A DNA stretch of 64,000 nt, taken from positions 1 to 64,000 of the forward strand of contig CAYPNF010000013.1 of the NCBI GenBank assembly GCA_964411985.1. The letters run 5' to 3'. This document shows, one piece after another, positions 44,242 through 52,773 of this stretch. Each line of letters starts with the position of its first letter. Within the stretch, counting starts at the first letter, position 1. This stretch comes from CAYPNF01 sp964411985 (GTDB lineage: Bacteria; Verrucomicrobiota; Verrucomicrobiia; Limisphaerales; J093). Made by a program: the position numbers and the translations under genes. Under the pieces are notes generated by a model. The model saw only the letters and a program-made list of their open reading frames with translations, made no database searches and was not told the origin of the DNA.

Positions 44242-46029
44242 TTAGTCTCGGAGAACCAGCACGGGACCAACGGTAGCCTCCCGCGGCTGGATTTTGCCAG
44301 GTTTCGCCCCTTTTGCCCGTGTTCGAGCCTTTTGGCCGTGGACCAGAGCCTGTAGTTCGTCGATCGCTACCCGCAGCACCCTCGCTTGCTGGCTGAGGCT
44401 CGCCGCCGCACCTGCGCTTTCTTCCGCGCCTGCGGCATTGCCCTGGGTCACCTGGTCCATCTCCAGCACGGCTGAGCTAATCTGACCAAGTCCCTGGCTC
44501 TGTTGGGAGGAAGCTGACTCCACCTGCGCCGCCAGCTGGTCCACTTGGCGAATCCCGCCCAGGATTTCCTGGAGGCCTTTGGATACACTTCGCGTGATCT
44601 CGACCCCCTGCGCCGTTCGCTGAAGGGAAGTCTCAATAATGCCACCGGTCTCTTTAGCCGACTGAGCCGCTCGATGAGCCAGGCCTCGGACTTCCTCAGC
44701 CACAACGGCAAAACCCAATCCGGCCTCTCCGGCCCGCGCGGCCTCCACCGCCGCATTCAAGGCGAGAAGGTTTGTCTGGAAAGAAATTTCGTCGATCGTC
44801 TTGATGATCTTGGCCAAGTCACTGCCAGAAACGCGAATGGCCTCCATGGCAGTCGTCATTTGTTCGATATCCGTAGTTCCACGGTCGGCGGCTTGACGGC
44901 TCTGACGAGCGTGTTGGGTCGTGAGGCGTGCGTTCTGGGCGTTCGCCTCGGTCATGCTGGTGAGTTCCTGGAGGCTGGCGGTGGTCTCCTCCAGAGAAGC
45001 CGCCTGTTTGGAGGCGCCCTCCGCCAAGGATTGGCTCGAGGCGGACAACTGCTCGGCAGCCTGCTCCACTTGATGCATACTCTCCCCCACCCCCTGCACA
45101 AGTCCTTGGAGCTGCAGGCCCAACTTTCGCGCCCCCAGGAAAGACCAGGCCACCGCAAGCGCCGCCACTCCACCTCCAAAGAGGGATGTCCAACCAAGCA
45201 AACGCATCACCAGTACACGGAATAACTCCCTGTCCCTGAATAACGCCACCATCCCCACTTTCGCGCCTGTCGCATTGACAAGCGGGCTGTAGATCGTGTC
45301 GAAGCTCCGTCCCTCCGCCTGGGTGCGCCCAAATGAGTCCTTCCCTTTCTGAAGTACCTGCTCCAACACCGCCGGGTTGTCCATCTTCGTTCCCAGTACC
45401 CGACTCCCCTCCCGGTTTGTCATGGTCGTGGCCACACGCGTGTCGCCATGGTACATACTCAGTTCCACGCCATACTTCTGCTTCAGACTGTCCAAATACT
45501 CGTTTTGTGACAGGTCAAAGCCGGTCGTAATGCTGCCAACGGTTTTTCCGTCCTTCTTGACGGGATAACCACAACGCATCGAGAGCTTTACCACGGTACC
45601 TTCCTCAATCGTCGAAAAAACCTCCCCAGCCAGCGCTCTCTTGACGTTCTCCTGCCCACGGACATTGTCGCCAACTTTCTCGGAGTGGCCTCGTCCCAAG
45701 ACGACCCCTTCGCGGTTCGCCACCGTCACCACGGTCGGCCCATTCTTCGCCATGGACGCTCGTGCCAGACGTTGTACCAGGGCGCTGTCCCCGGATTCAA
45801 CAGCCAGGATGAAATCAGGCCGGTCGGCTAAAGCCGCTGCTGACGCCCGTATTCTGGCCCGGGCATCCTCGAGATCTCCTGTTACAAGCTCTTTTGCATG
45901 AATTACTTCTGACTCAGACAGTCGATTGAGGTTGTAGTAGACCACTCCCATGGTCACGGCGGTTCCGACCAGTCCCACGAGCGCAATCCCGACGAGGTTC
46001 TGGGTAACGATCCTGGCAGTTAGATTCAT
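44242..46029 (-). CDS. Methyl-accepting chemotaxis protein with periplasmic Cache domain
   Basis: The 595-residue chemoreceptor has TM1 at about residues 8-33, a periplasmic single-Cache-like sensor at about 35-270 (TVVTVANREGVVLGRGHS; RCGYPVKKDGKTVGSITTGFD), TM2 at about 278-300 and a cytoplasmic signalling domain. The hairpin tip EISFQTNLLALNAAVEAARA and EEVRGLAHRAAQSAKE are conserved. There is no obvious HAMP domain and no C-terminal CheR-binding pentapeptide (it ends PVLVLRD). No chemotaxis kinase genes are nearby. Ligand unknown. The gene diverges from the mannose-6-phosphate isomerase gene. Confidence 0.93.
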   Translation of the reverse strand: MNLTARIVTQNLVGIALVGLVGTAVTMGVVYYNLNRLSESEVIHAKELVTGDLEDARARIRASAAALADRPDFILAVESGDSALVQRLARASMAKNGPTVVTVANREGVVLGRGHSEKVGDNVRGQENVKRALAGEVFSTIEEGTVVKLSMRCGYPVKKDGKTVGSITTGFDLSQNEYLDSLKQKYGVELSMYHGDTRVATTMTNREGSRVLGTKMDNPAVLEQVLQKGKDSFGRTQAEGRSFDTIYSPLVNATGAKVGMVALFRDRELFRVLVMRLLGWTSLFGGGVAALAVAWSFLGARKLGLQLQGLVQGVGESMHQVEQAAEQLSASSQSLAEGASKQAASLEETTASLQELTSMTEANAQNARLTTQHARQSRQAADRGTTDIEQMTTAMEAIRVSGSDLAKIIKTIDEISFQTNLLALNAAVEAARAGEAGLGFAVVAEEVRGLAHRAAQSAKETGGIIETSLQRTAQGVEITRSVSKGLQEILGGIRQVDQLAAQVESASSQQSQGLGQISSAVLEMDQVTQGNAAGAEESAGAAASLSQQARVLRVAIDELQALVHGQKARTRAKGAKPGKIQPREATVGPVLVLRD

Positions 46030-46191
46030 AAAGCGTGTATCGGTGCTTCCGGGGATAACATCATTTTATTCACAAGAAAGCATTGCTAATATATCCCCAG
46101 CTCTCCCGATGCCATTTTCTAATATCGGCCAGAAAGAGCCAAAACTGAAGGCAGGAGTCTCGGGCAGAAGGCCCGTCGTCCGAGATCCGCG

Positions 46192-46219
46192 TTGACACAG
46201 GATCGGCTATTTGTATAAA
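46192..46219 (+). promoter_or_regulatory. Sigma-70-type promoter for the mannose-6-phosphate isomerase gene
   Basis: TTGACA (46192-46197) and TATAAA (46214-46219) are separated by 16 bp, an almost consensus housekeeping promoter. The expected transcript would start near 46226, about 65 nt before the ATG at 46292. It is the clearest promoter seen in the window. Confidence 0.6.
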
Positions 46220-46291
46220 CATATAAGCAATCGGTATGCATTGCTTCCTTGCTCCCCCTCGAGAATTTGGCGGTCGAGAGACTATCCTCGC

Positions 46292-48052
46292 ATGAGCCGT
46301 TTCCTTCCTTATGACCGGGCACCGTTCGTTGCGGTTGCCAGCCAAGACGGCGCCTTTTGGCTGGGTTGGGATTCCGTGGTCGACGCGCTCCAAACCGGCA
46401 TCGCTCGGCGGCAAAGAAGCAAAACCACGGTCGTATTAGAATGTTACCCCGGAGTGGATGAGCCTTTGCTCCTCCGAGAGCTGGCCCAGCGTCTGAGACC
46501 TTCGCTTTGCCTCGAAGCCAGTACCGCTTTGCGACCCGCAGCCGAGATTCAGGCGTTGGTGGATCCGTTCCTCGGTGGCAATGACCCTGTTTTCGGGTTT
46601 CTGACGGGCCTGACCTTGCCGAGCTTCTTTGACCCTGATCGCCTTGGTGAGCTTCGCCGACAAATAGATAAGATCGAACACGGTCTGGTGGTAGTAGTCG
46701 GCTGTGGTGCCTCGCTGCTGGCGGAAGGGGACATCCTCGTCTATGCCGACTTGGCCCGCTGGGAAGCCCAGAACCGGTTTCGCCGACACGAAACCGGCAA
46801 CCTCGGCACCGACAACCGAAACGCCTCGGCGAGCGATCTTTACAAACGCGCTTTCTTCGTCGATTGGCGCGTGGCCGACCGCTGGAAACGCCCACTCCTC
46901 GGCCGGTGCGACTTCCTCCTCGATACCCATCAGGCCAGCCAACCCAAGCTGATCCAGGGACAGGCCTTGCGGCAAGGGCTCCAGCAAACCGTGCATCGAC
47001 CCTTCCGTGTGGTGCCATTCTTCGACCCGGCCCCTTGGGGTGGACAATGGATGAAAGAGAGGTTTCAACTGGACCCGACGGCACCCAACTACGGATGGTG
47101 CTTTGACTGCGTGCCAGAGGAGAACAGTCTACTCCTTGGGTTTGGCCCGCATAGGGTAGAGATCCCCTCGATCAACGTTGTCTTTCGTCATCCGCGAGAG
47201 CTGCTGGGAGAAGAAGTCCACGCCCGTTTTGGCGATGAATTTCCGATTCGGTTCGATTTCCTGGACACCATGGGAGGTGGCAACCTTTCGTTCCAGGTGC
47301 ATCCGCTCACGGAATACATCCAGCAGAATTTCGGAATGCACTACACCCAGGACGAAAGCTACTACCTCCTCGATGCGAAGGAGGGTGCTTCCGTCTACCT
47401 AGGCCTTTGCGACCAGACCGACCCCGCGGCGATGGCAGCAGACTTGGCGGCAGCTCAAGCAGGAATGAAGTGTTTTGATGCTGACCGGTACGCAAACCGG
47501 TGGCCTGCAAAGAAGCACGATCACTTCCTCATACCCGCCGGGACGGTTCATTGTTCGGGGGCAGATTCCATGGTATTGGAAATCAGTGCTACGCCGTACA
47601 TTTTCACCTTCAAGATGTGGGACTGGGGACGGCTGGGGCTGGACGGCAAACCACGCCCCATCCATCTGGAGCATGGTCTGCGCAACGTCCAATGGGATCG
47701 CCGGAGGGCCTGGGTGGAGAAGAATCTCATCAACCGCGCCTGCACTGTTGCCCAGGGCTCAGGCTGGCGGGAAGAACGCACCGGCTTGCATGAGCGGGAG
47801 TTCATTGAGACGCGCCGACACTGGTTCACCGGCCCCGTTCACCACGACACCCGTGGCGGGGTGAACGTGCTGAATCTGGTGGAGGGCGATGCGGCGGTTG
47901 TGGAGAGCCCAGACAACGCGTTTGCGCCATTCCCCATCAGCTACGCTGAGACCTTCATCGTGCCCGCTAGTGTCGGCCCCTACCGGATCCGGCCTGCCCA
48001 CCCCCAGCCAACTCGGGAGCTGGCCACCCTCAAGGCTTACGTCCGCACCTGA
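46292..48052 (+). CDS. manA: Class I mannose-6-phosphate isomerase with N-terminal kinase-like extension
   Basis: The 586-residue protein is much longer than ordinary ManA (about 390). The C-terminal part (about residues 240-586) carries the zinc cupin features: LSFQVHPLTEYI (Gln/His ligands), DESYYLLDA (Glu ligand) and PAGTVHCSG (His ligand). It should interconvert mannose-6-P and fructose-6-P. Residues 1-230 form an alpha/beta domain (TVVLECYPGVDEPLLLREL; HGLVVVVGCGASLL; LYKRAFFVDWRVADRWKR) that recalls a nucleoside- or uridine-kinase fold but has no intact P-loop. Its role is unknown; regulation or sugar binding are options. The ATG at 46292 follows a strong promoter. An earlier start at 46211 would lie before the expected transcript start. 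Confidence 0.85.
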   Translation: MSRFLPYDRAPFVAVASQDGAFWLGWDSVVDALQTGIARRQRSKTTVVLECYPGVDEPLLLRELAQRLRPSLCLEASTALRPAAEIQALVDPFLGGNDPVFGFLTGLTLPSFFDPDRLGELRRQIDKIEHGLVVVVGCGASLLAEGDILVYADLARWEAQNRFRRHETGNLGTDNRNASASDLYKRAFFVDWRVADRWKRPLLGRCDFLLDTHQASQPKLIQGQALRQGLQQTVHRPFRVVPFFDPAPWGGQWMKERFQLDPTAPNYGWCFDCVPEENSLLLGFGPHRVEIPSINVVFRHPRELLGEEVHARFGDEFPIRFDFLDTMGGGNLSFQVHPLTEYIQQNFGMHYTQDESYYLLDAKEGASVYLGLCDQTDPAAMAADLAAAQAGMKCFDADRYANRWPAKKHDHFLIPAGTVHCSGADSMVLEISATPYIFTFKMWDWGRLGLDGKPRPIHLEHGLRNVQWDRRRAWVEKNLINRACTVAQGSGWREERTGLHEREFIETRRHWFTGPVHHDTRGGVNVLNLVEGDAAVVESPDNAFAPFPISYAETFIVPASVGPYRIRPAHPQPTRELATLKAYVRT

Positions 48053-48577
48053 GCCCCTTCCCCACCCCAGACGAGACTCCCTGCATCTCGACGTTTCGGG
48101 GACAGGCAATTTAACCAGCCACCCCTGGCCTGCCGGACAGATAAAAGTTTCGGGGACAGGCAATGAAACAAACCACAAAGAACCAGGGACGGACACTTGA
48201 ATCGGCGCCGCTCTGAGGCACGTGGGAAACACGGGTCCGAAAGGGATGGATCCTGTATCCTATTCTTGAATAAAGATTTACGTACTAGCAAGAGCCCTGT
48301 AGTAGGAGGCCAGTCGGCCTCAACTACATTGCCTGTCCCTGTTGGGGATCCATAGCAAAAAGGGGACAGACACTTTCGCAGGGCACGGCTGGGTCCAAGT
48401 CCAGAGCCGGATAGGACCCATAGTAGGCATCATGACCGACCTGCATGACCTGTCCCCAAAACACTACCCTTCCTACAACGTCTGTCCCTGTTGGAGCCGT
48501 TTGGGTTACAATGCCTGTCCCTAAAACAGCGCACTTGGCCTGCCGGACAGATGAGGTTACCCTGACTCCACGAGACT
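48053..48577. repeat. Array of GGGACAGGCA repeats in both orientations
   Basis: No gene is seen. Plus-orientation copies: GGGGACAGGCAAT at 48098-48110 and 48152-48164, and GGGGACAGACACTT at 48362-48375. Inverted copies: ATTGCCTGTCCC at 48328-48339, ACCTGTCCCC at 48448-48457, CGTCTGTCCC at 48479-48488 and ATGCCTGTCCCT at 48511-48522. A second motif, GGCCTGCCGGACAGAT, occurs at about 48127-48142 and 48537-48552, framing the array. The core is the same as beside the RAYT at 21 kb, so this looks like a REP cluster. Confidence 0.75.
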
Positions 48578-49465
48578 ATGGCGCATTCCCACGATCATCT
48601 CCGAAAACTGGAAATTCCTGGAAGGGTCGCAGTTGTCACGGGCGGGGGCGGGATGCTCAAGGTGCAACTGAAGAGCGAAGCGGCCTCCGCCGAAGTCTAT
48701 CTTCATGGGGCGCACGTGACAGGCTTCCAGTTGAACGGCCAGCCTCCGCTGCTCTTCCTGAGTCGAGCCAGCCGCTTTGAGCCCGACCGCGCCATCCGGG
48801 GGGGTATTCCTGTCATTTTGCCATGGTTTGGACCGCGCGAGGGACAAGCCTCCCATGGCTTTGCGCGTTTGATGGACTGGGAGTTGGCGGATACTGGAGT
48901 TTCGCTGGGGGGTGCTACGTACGCGCGCTTTCGGCTGCCCACCCCCCCGGAACCGTGGCCGCCTTTCCAAGCCGACTACCTAGTCACAGTCACCGATCGG
49001 CTTACCGCGGAGCTCATCCTCACCAACGCCTCTCCTGACCAATTCCTTGAATTCGAAGAGTGCCTGCATACCTACTTCCACGTGGGTGACATCAGCCGTG
49101 TCGCCGTCGCAGGCTTGGGACACACGCCCTATCTCGACGAACTCGATGGTGTGTCAAAGACCGAACCCGGCGAAGCCTTTCTCATTCAGGCCGAAGTAGA
49201 TCGCACCTATTTTGACACGACCGATCCCGTGGAAATCCGGGATGCCTCGTTGGGTCGAACGATTCGCGTGGAGAAATCAGGTTCCCACTCCACCGTGGTC
49301 TGGAATCCATGGGCGGACAAGGCGCGGAAGATGGCGGATTTCGGCGACGACGAATATCGCGAAATGATCTGCGTAGAGTCCGGAAACATCGGGCAAAATC
49401 GGATCCGGCTCGGACCTGCCGAGACTTCGCGCCTCAAGATTTGCCTAAGCAGCCAGGCTCGTTAG
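48578..49465 (+). CDS. D-hexose-6-phosphate mutarotase (YeaD-like aldose epimerase)
   Basis: The 295-residue protein belongs to the galactose-mutarotase-like superfamily. EIPGRVAVV opens the family's N-terminus. Other motifs: AEVYLHGAHVTGFQ, AIRGGIPVILPWFG, ASHGFARLMDWEL (catalytic His/Arg region), ECLHTYFHVGDI, VVWNPWADKARKMADF and MICVESGNI (catalytic Glu). It equilibrates the anomers of glucose-6-P-type sugars, which fits a position after the mannose-6-phosphate isomerase on the same strand. The REP array fills the interval between them. The stop codon overlaps the convergent asnS stop by a few bases. Confidence 0.88.
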   Translation: MAHSHDHLRKLEIPGRVAVVTGGGGMLKVQLKSEAASAEVYLHGAHVTGFQLNGQPPLLFLSRASRFEPDRAIRGGIPVILPWFGPREGQASHGFARLMDWELADTGVSLGGATYARFRLPTPPEPWPPFQADYLVTVTDRLTAELILTNASPDQFLEFEECLHTYFHVGDISRVAVAGLGHTPYLDELDGVSKTEPGEAFLIQAEVDRTYFDTTDPVEIRDASLGRTIRVEKSGSHSTVVWNPWADKARKMADFGDDEYREMICVESGNIGQNRIRLGPAETSRLKICLSSQAR

Positions 49466-50823
49466 AAATCAGCATTCCCCGGCGTGCGGGCGAACGGGAT
49501 GACGTCGCGGATATTCGGCACGCCGGTGAGGAACATCAGGAGCCGTTCAAACCCCAGGCCAAACCCGGCATGCGGCACGCTCCCGTACCGGCGCAGATCC
49601 ATGTACCACCAGTAATCCTTCTCCTCGAGTTTGTGGTACTTCATGTTCTCTTTGAGCTGATCCAAGCGTTCCTCGCGTTGGGCACCGCCAATGACTTCGC
49701 CGATGCCCGGCACCAGGAGATCCATCGCGGTCACGGTCTTGCCATCGTCGTTGAGCCGCATGTAGAAGGGCTTAATCTCCCGGGGGTAGTTGAACACGGT
49801 CACGGGACATTTGAAATGCTCCTCGGTCAGAAAGCGCTCGTGTTCAGATTGGAGGTTGGTGCCGTCCTCGACCGGGTATTCGAACTTCTTGCCAGACTTG
49901 GTGAGGATCTGCACCGCCTCGGCGTACGGAACTCGCTGGAACGGCCTATCCACCACGAACTTGAGGCGGGCATCCAGGCCTTTGTCGACAAACTTGCTGA
50001 AGAAAGCCAGATCCTCGGCGCAGTGTTCCAACGCGTACTTGGCCATGGCCTTGATGAACTCTTCCCCTAAGGCCATGTCGCCCTGTAAATCACAGAAAGC
50101 CATCTCGGGCTCAATCATCCAAAACTCCGCGGCGTGCCGGGCGGTGTTGGAGTTTTCGGCACGGAAAGTCGGACCAAAGGTGTAGATGTTGGATAGCGCG
50201 CACGCGAAGGTCTCTCCTTCCAACTGGCCGCTCACCGTGAGGTACGACGGCTTTCCAAAGAAATCCATTTCCGGCTTCTCGTCCGGTTTTCCTTTCAGAG
50301 TCGTCACGCGGAACATCTCGCCTGCCCCCTCGCAGTCGCTCGCAGTGATGATCGGTGTATGGACATACACGAAATCACGCTCCTGGAAGAACTGATGCAC
50401 CGCAAACGCCAGCTTGCTTCGGGTCCGAAAAACAGCGCCAAACAGGTTGGACCGCGGCCGAAGGTGGGCGATCGACCGCAGAAACTCCATCGTATGGCCC
50501 TTCTTCTGGAGAGGGTAGTCAGGGTCCGCTGCTCCCACGAGCTCTACTCTTGTGGCGCGCAGTTCCCATTTTTGGCCAGCGGCCGGTGATGCCACCAAGT
50601 TGCCTTCCACTACCGCCGAGGACCCCGTGGTAAAGTGGGTGATTCCTTCGTGGCCGGGAATCCCGGCGTCCACCACCACCTGCAGGTTGCCCTGGCACGA
50701 ACCGTCATTCAGCTCGAGGAAGGAGAAATCCTTTGAATCCCTCCGGGTTCGTACCCAACCTTTTACAATGATTGAAGTCGCCGGCTCTTTCGCCGCGAGA
50801 ACGTGTTTGATAAGCGTACGCAT
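49462..50823 (-). CDS. asnS: Asparaginyl-tRNA synthetase
   Basis: Class IIb aminoacyl-tRNA synthetase of 453 residues, normal for AsnRS. It has an N-terminal OB-fold (IIVKGWVRTRRDSKDFSFLELNDGS region), motif 2 (FRAENSNTARHAAEFWMIEPE region, including the R-A-E-N-S-N sequence that separates AsnRS from AspRS) and motif 3 (GFGLGFERLLMFLTG). It ends FARTPGNADF as usual. Charges tRNA-Asn in the cytoplasm. It converges on the mutarotase gene; stops overlap by a few bases. Confidence 0.97.
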   Translation of the reverse strand: MRTLIKHVLAAKEPATSIIVKGWVRTRRDSKDFSFLELNDGSCQGNLQVVVDAGIPGHEGITHFTTGSSAVVEGNLVASPAAGQKWELRATRVELVGAADPDYPLQKKGHTMEFLRSIAHLRPRSNLFGAVFRTRSKLAFAVHQFFQERDFVYVHTPIITASDCEGAGEMFRVTTLKGKPDEKPEMDFFGKPSYLTVSGQLEGETFACALSNIYTFGPTFRAENSNTARHAAEFWMIEPEMAFCDLQGDMALGEEFIKAMAKYALEHCAEDLAFFSKFVDKGLDARLKFVVDRPFQRVPYAEAVQILTKSGKKFEYPVEDGTNLQSEHERFLTEEHFKCPVTVFNYPREIKPFYMRLNDDGKTVTAMDLLVPGIGEVIGGAQREERLDQLKENMKYHKLEEKDYWWYMDLRRYGSVPHAGFGLGFERLLMFLTGVPNIRDVIPFARTPGNADF

Positions 50824-50922
50824 GGTTCAATCCTGTCGCATTTGTAACCTAATCGTCCCCATCATGATCCTTCTGCCAAGAAGATGCAAACCTGGAGAAT
50901 AGGGAGTCATTTTGATGCTCAG

Positions 50923-50949
50923 AAAAAGGGGACAGGCAATTCTAAATCT
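50923..50949 (+). repeat. GGGGACAGGCAATTCTAA boundary repeat (copy A)
   Basis: AAAAAGGGGACAGGCAATTC followed by TAAATC. Near-identical direct copies lie at 51765-51790 and 52744-52769 and a shorter one at 52897-52915. This copy lies just beyond the 3' end of the vapC-like gene. Confidence 0.8.
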
Positions 50950-50973
50950 CATCTTGGGGCACACGTGCAAGAG

Positions 50974-51417
50974 CTATCTCTGCGCCGGATCAAGCTCTGG
51001 AATCACAAAGTAGGCCTGACTGCCGCCGCGAACCCCTTTGGGGTCAAGGCGGCGATCGAGGGTGGCCAGCATGCCCCCTCGCTCGACGGCAAGCGCGAGC
51101 AAATAGACATCGGTGAGATGTTTGGAAACCGGCAACTTGGTGAATCGGGGTCGGTCGCGCAGCGACAGGTCATCGGCCCAGAATTGATGTCCCGGGAACA
51201 GGCACATGCTGGTGAGCAGTTGTCGCAACACCTCCATGTCTTCCACGCGGCCTGGATAGCCGGGGGAAGCCATGATGCGCAGGAAAGCGTTCTCGGTCAG
51301 CGGGCAGGTGGCCCACCCACGCCCAGGCTGAGCGTGAAACCAACGTTGGACTCGCCCATGGTGCACATGATTCTGGTCACCCAAGGCGATCAACGCGTTC
51401 GCGTCGAGCAAATGCAT
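50974..51417 (-). CDS. vapC: PIN-domain toxin, VapC-like
   Basis: The 147-residue protein has the PIN-domain fold of VapC ribonucleases. Acidic catalytic residues are in place: LLDANALIAL near the N-terminus, TENAFLRIM near residue 45, LTDVYLLALAVE near 101 and ATLDRRL near 118. VapC proteins cleave tRNA or rRNA and are held in check by the cognate VapB. It overlaps none of its neighbours and lies 9 bp downstream of its presumed antitoxin. The pair sits between two direct copies of the 25-bp boundary repeat. Confidence 0.88.
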   Translation of the reverse strand: MHLLDANALIALGDQNHVHHGRVQRWFHAQPGRGWATCPLTENAFLRIMASPGYPGRVEDMEVLRQLLTSMCLFPGHQFWADDLSLRDRPRFTKLPVSKHLTDVYLLALAVERGGMLATLDRRLDPKGVRGGSQAYFVIPELDPAQR

Positions 51418-51426
51418 ACCTCGAGC

Positions 51427-51675
51427 CTAACCTGCTTCCTCTTCGAGTAACTGATAGACTTGCTCGCTTGTCACTGAGACTTGGCTCTTCTTCAGGACCG
51501 GAAAATCGTGCTCGTTGAGTTCAAGCAGCGAATCAGAGGAATCGAGGTGAACAACGAGCCCTATTTCTCGCCGCAAGGCATGCTCCATCATCGCCTTCAG
51601 CGTTGTTCGGCGCTGAACGGCCACTACTTTCGCAGCGGACAGTAGCTCCTCGGGCAGCTCGATGGTCGTCTTCAT
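51427..51675 (-). CDS. vapB: Ribbon-helix-helix antitoxin, VapB-like
   Basis: The 82-residue protein begins MKTTIELPEELLSAAKVVA, a ribbon-helix-helix DNA-binding N-terminus (one strand plus two helices), followed by a partner-binding tail. It is directly upstream of the PIN-domain gene on the same strand. VapB neutralises VapC and the complex usually represses its own promoter, here expected just beyond 51675. An AT-richer stretch (ATAGTATGGTTTTATGGGTCA, read on the plus strand at about 51681-51701) is in that position. Confidence 0.85.
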   Translation of the reverse strand: MKTTIELPEELLSAAKVVAVQRRTTLKAMMEHALRREIGLVVHLDSSDSLLELNEHDFPVLKKSQVSVTSEQVYQLLEEEAG

Positions 51676-51764
51676 ATGGGTAATAGTATGGTTTTATGGG
51701 TCATAGTCAAGTGACAGAAACGACTCACGTGAAATCACTTTTCCTTTCCGACCAGGGGCTACTG

Positions 51765-51790
51765 GAAAAGGGGACAGGCAATTCTAAGTC
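51765..51790 (+). repeat. GGGGACAGGCAATTCTAAGTC boundary repeat (copy B)
   Basis: A 26-bp sequence, GAAAAGGGGACAGGCAATTC followed by TAAGTC, identical to the copy at 52744-52769. It lies between the VapBC-type module and the nucleotidyltransferase module, so it serves as the boundary of both. Confidence 0.85.
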
Positions 51791-51863
51791 CCCTTAAGCC
51801 TGGGGGCCGCCTCAGAGGCCCGAGCTTGACGGGCTGGGACCGCTGCGTACTCTCACGCACGTG

Positions 51864-52088
51864 ATGGCAGATCACAGCAAACCCGAGCCTTGCGAATTCG
51901 GAGTCGGCTCGACCGGTCCGGACCCGGCGCTGCCACTCCCCCCCGTCACCGAAGGTGAGATGGACATCTCCCTACTCCAAGACAGTCTGGCAAAGACCCC
52001 CTGGGAGAGAATGCAGGCCAACGATGATGCGGTGCGCTTCATGGATGCCCTCCGCACCGCGATGGAGAAACGGCATGCAAGATCTTAG
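51864..52088 (+). CDS. Small protein coupled to a nucleotidyltransferase, antitoxin-like
   Basis: The 74-residue product has a Pro-rich N-terminus and then an amphipathic helix: DISLLQDSLAKTPWERMQAN and VRFMDALRTAMEKRHA. This S/D-xSLLxxxLxxTPxERxxxN pattern is, to my knowledge, typical of short proteins encoded just before single-domain nucleotidyltransferases in PVC and other genomes, probably a toxin-antitoxin-like pair. The ATG at 51864 follows a GTG at 51861 in the same frame. The reading frame overlaps the next gene by 14 bp, implying coupled translation. Confidence 0.7.
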   Translation: MADHSKPEPCEFGVGSTGPDPALPLPPVTEGEMDISLLQDSLAKTPWERMQANDDAVRFMDALRTAMEKRHARS

Positions 52089-52554
52089 CGAACTGACGCG
52101 CAGGTTGGTTCAGGCGGAGGTGGAGTTTGTCCTAGTTGGGGGGTTTGCTGCCGTAGCTCACGGCGTCACGCTGGTCACCAGGGATGTCGACATCTGCTGC
52201 CGGTTCAGCGAAGTGAACCTGATGCGAATCCAAAAAGCGCTCGCAGATCTGCACCCGGTGCATCGCTCAAGGCCCGAGTTGCCGCTCCATTTGACCCCTG
52301 AGCTCTGCGCAAGTCTGAAGAATCTGTATTTGAAGACCGACTTGGGCGTTGTGGACTGTCTGGGCGAGGTGCTTGGTGTCGGTGATTTCGGGCGTGTTTG
52401 GGAGAACAGCATTGAGCTTGAATTGCCGGTGGGCACTTGCCGAGTGCTGGGGATCGATGCGATGATCGCGGCGAAAGAGGCAATGAACCGCGAGCATGAC
52501 CGGATCACCGTAAATCAGCTGCGGCAGATCAAACGACAACAACAGGGACTTTGA
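52075..52554 (+). CDS. Nucleotidyltransferase-fold protein, MNT/AbiEii-type toxin candidate
   Basis: The 159-residue protein has the minimal nucleotidyltransferase core: FVLVGGFAAVAHG near residues 20-32 and VTRDVDICCRF near 38-48, giving the GG...DxD pattern of the pol-beta superfamily. Later it has LKTDLGVVDCLGEV (third Asp). The C-terminal helix KEAMNREHDRITVNQLRQIK fits the same family. These small transferases modify RNA or partner proteins in toxin-antitoxin systems or serve unknown roles. It overlaps the preceding small gene by 14 bp and the module is bounded by two identical 26-bp repeats. Enzymatic target unknown. Confidence 0.8.
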   Translation: MQDLSELTRRLVQAEVEFVLVGGFAAVAHGVTLVTRDVDICCRFSEVNLMRIQKALADLHPVHRSRPELPLHLTPELCASLKNLYLKTDLGVVDCLGEVLGVGDFGRVWENSIELELPVGTCRVLGIDAMIAAKEAMNREHDRITVNQLRQIKRQQQGL

Positions 52555-52743
52555 GTGGGGGCTTTCATCGCTTTCGGTTTTGGGAGGACGACGGCCAGGA
52601 CAGCCATGATTGCCGACGAGGTTCGCAATGGCCCGATCGGTTTGTTGAGTCTGGCACAGGCTCGCCGGAATTTCCGGGAGTATGGCGCGAGCGACCGGAA
52701 GTCTTTGCACCAGGTTCGCAAGCCGAGACCAGAAGAGATATTA

Positions 52744-52769
52744 GAAAAGGGGACAGGCAATTCTAAGTC
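52744..52769 (+). repeat. GGGGACAGGCAATTCTAAGTC boundary repeat (copy C)
   Basis: GAAAAGGGGACAGGCAATTC followed by TAAGTC, 26 bp identical to the copy at 51765-51790 and in the same orientation. It starts the 142-bp tandem duplication described next. A fourth, shorter copy (GAAAAGGGGACAGGCAATT) is at 52897-52915. Confidence 0.85.
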
Positions 52770-52773
52770 CACC

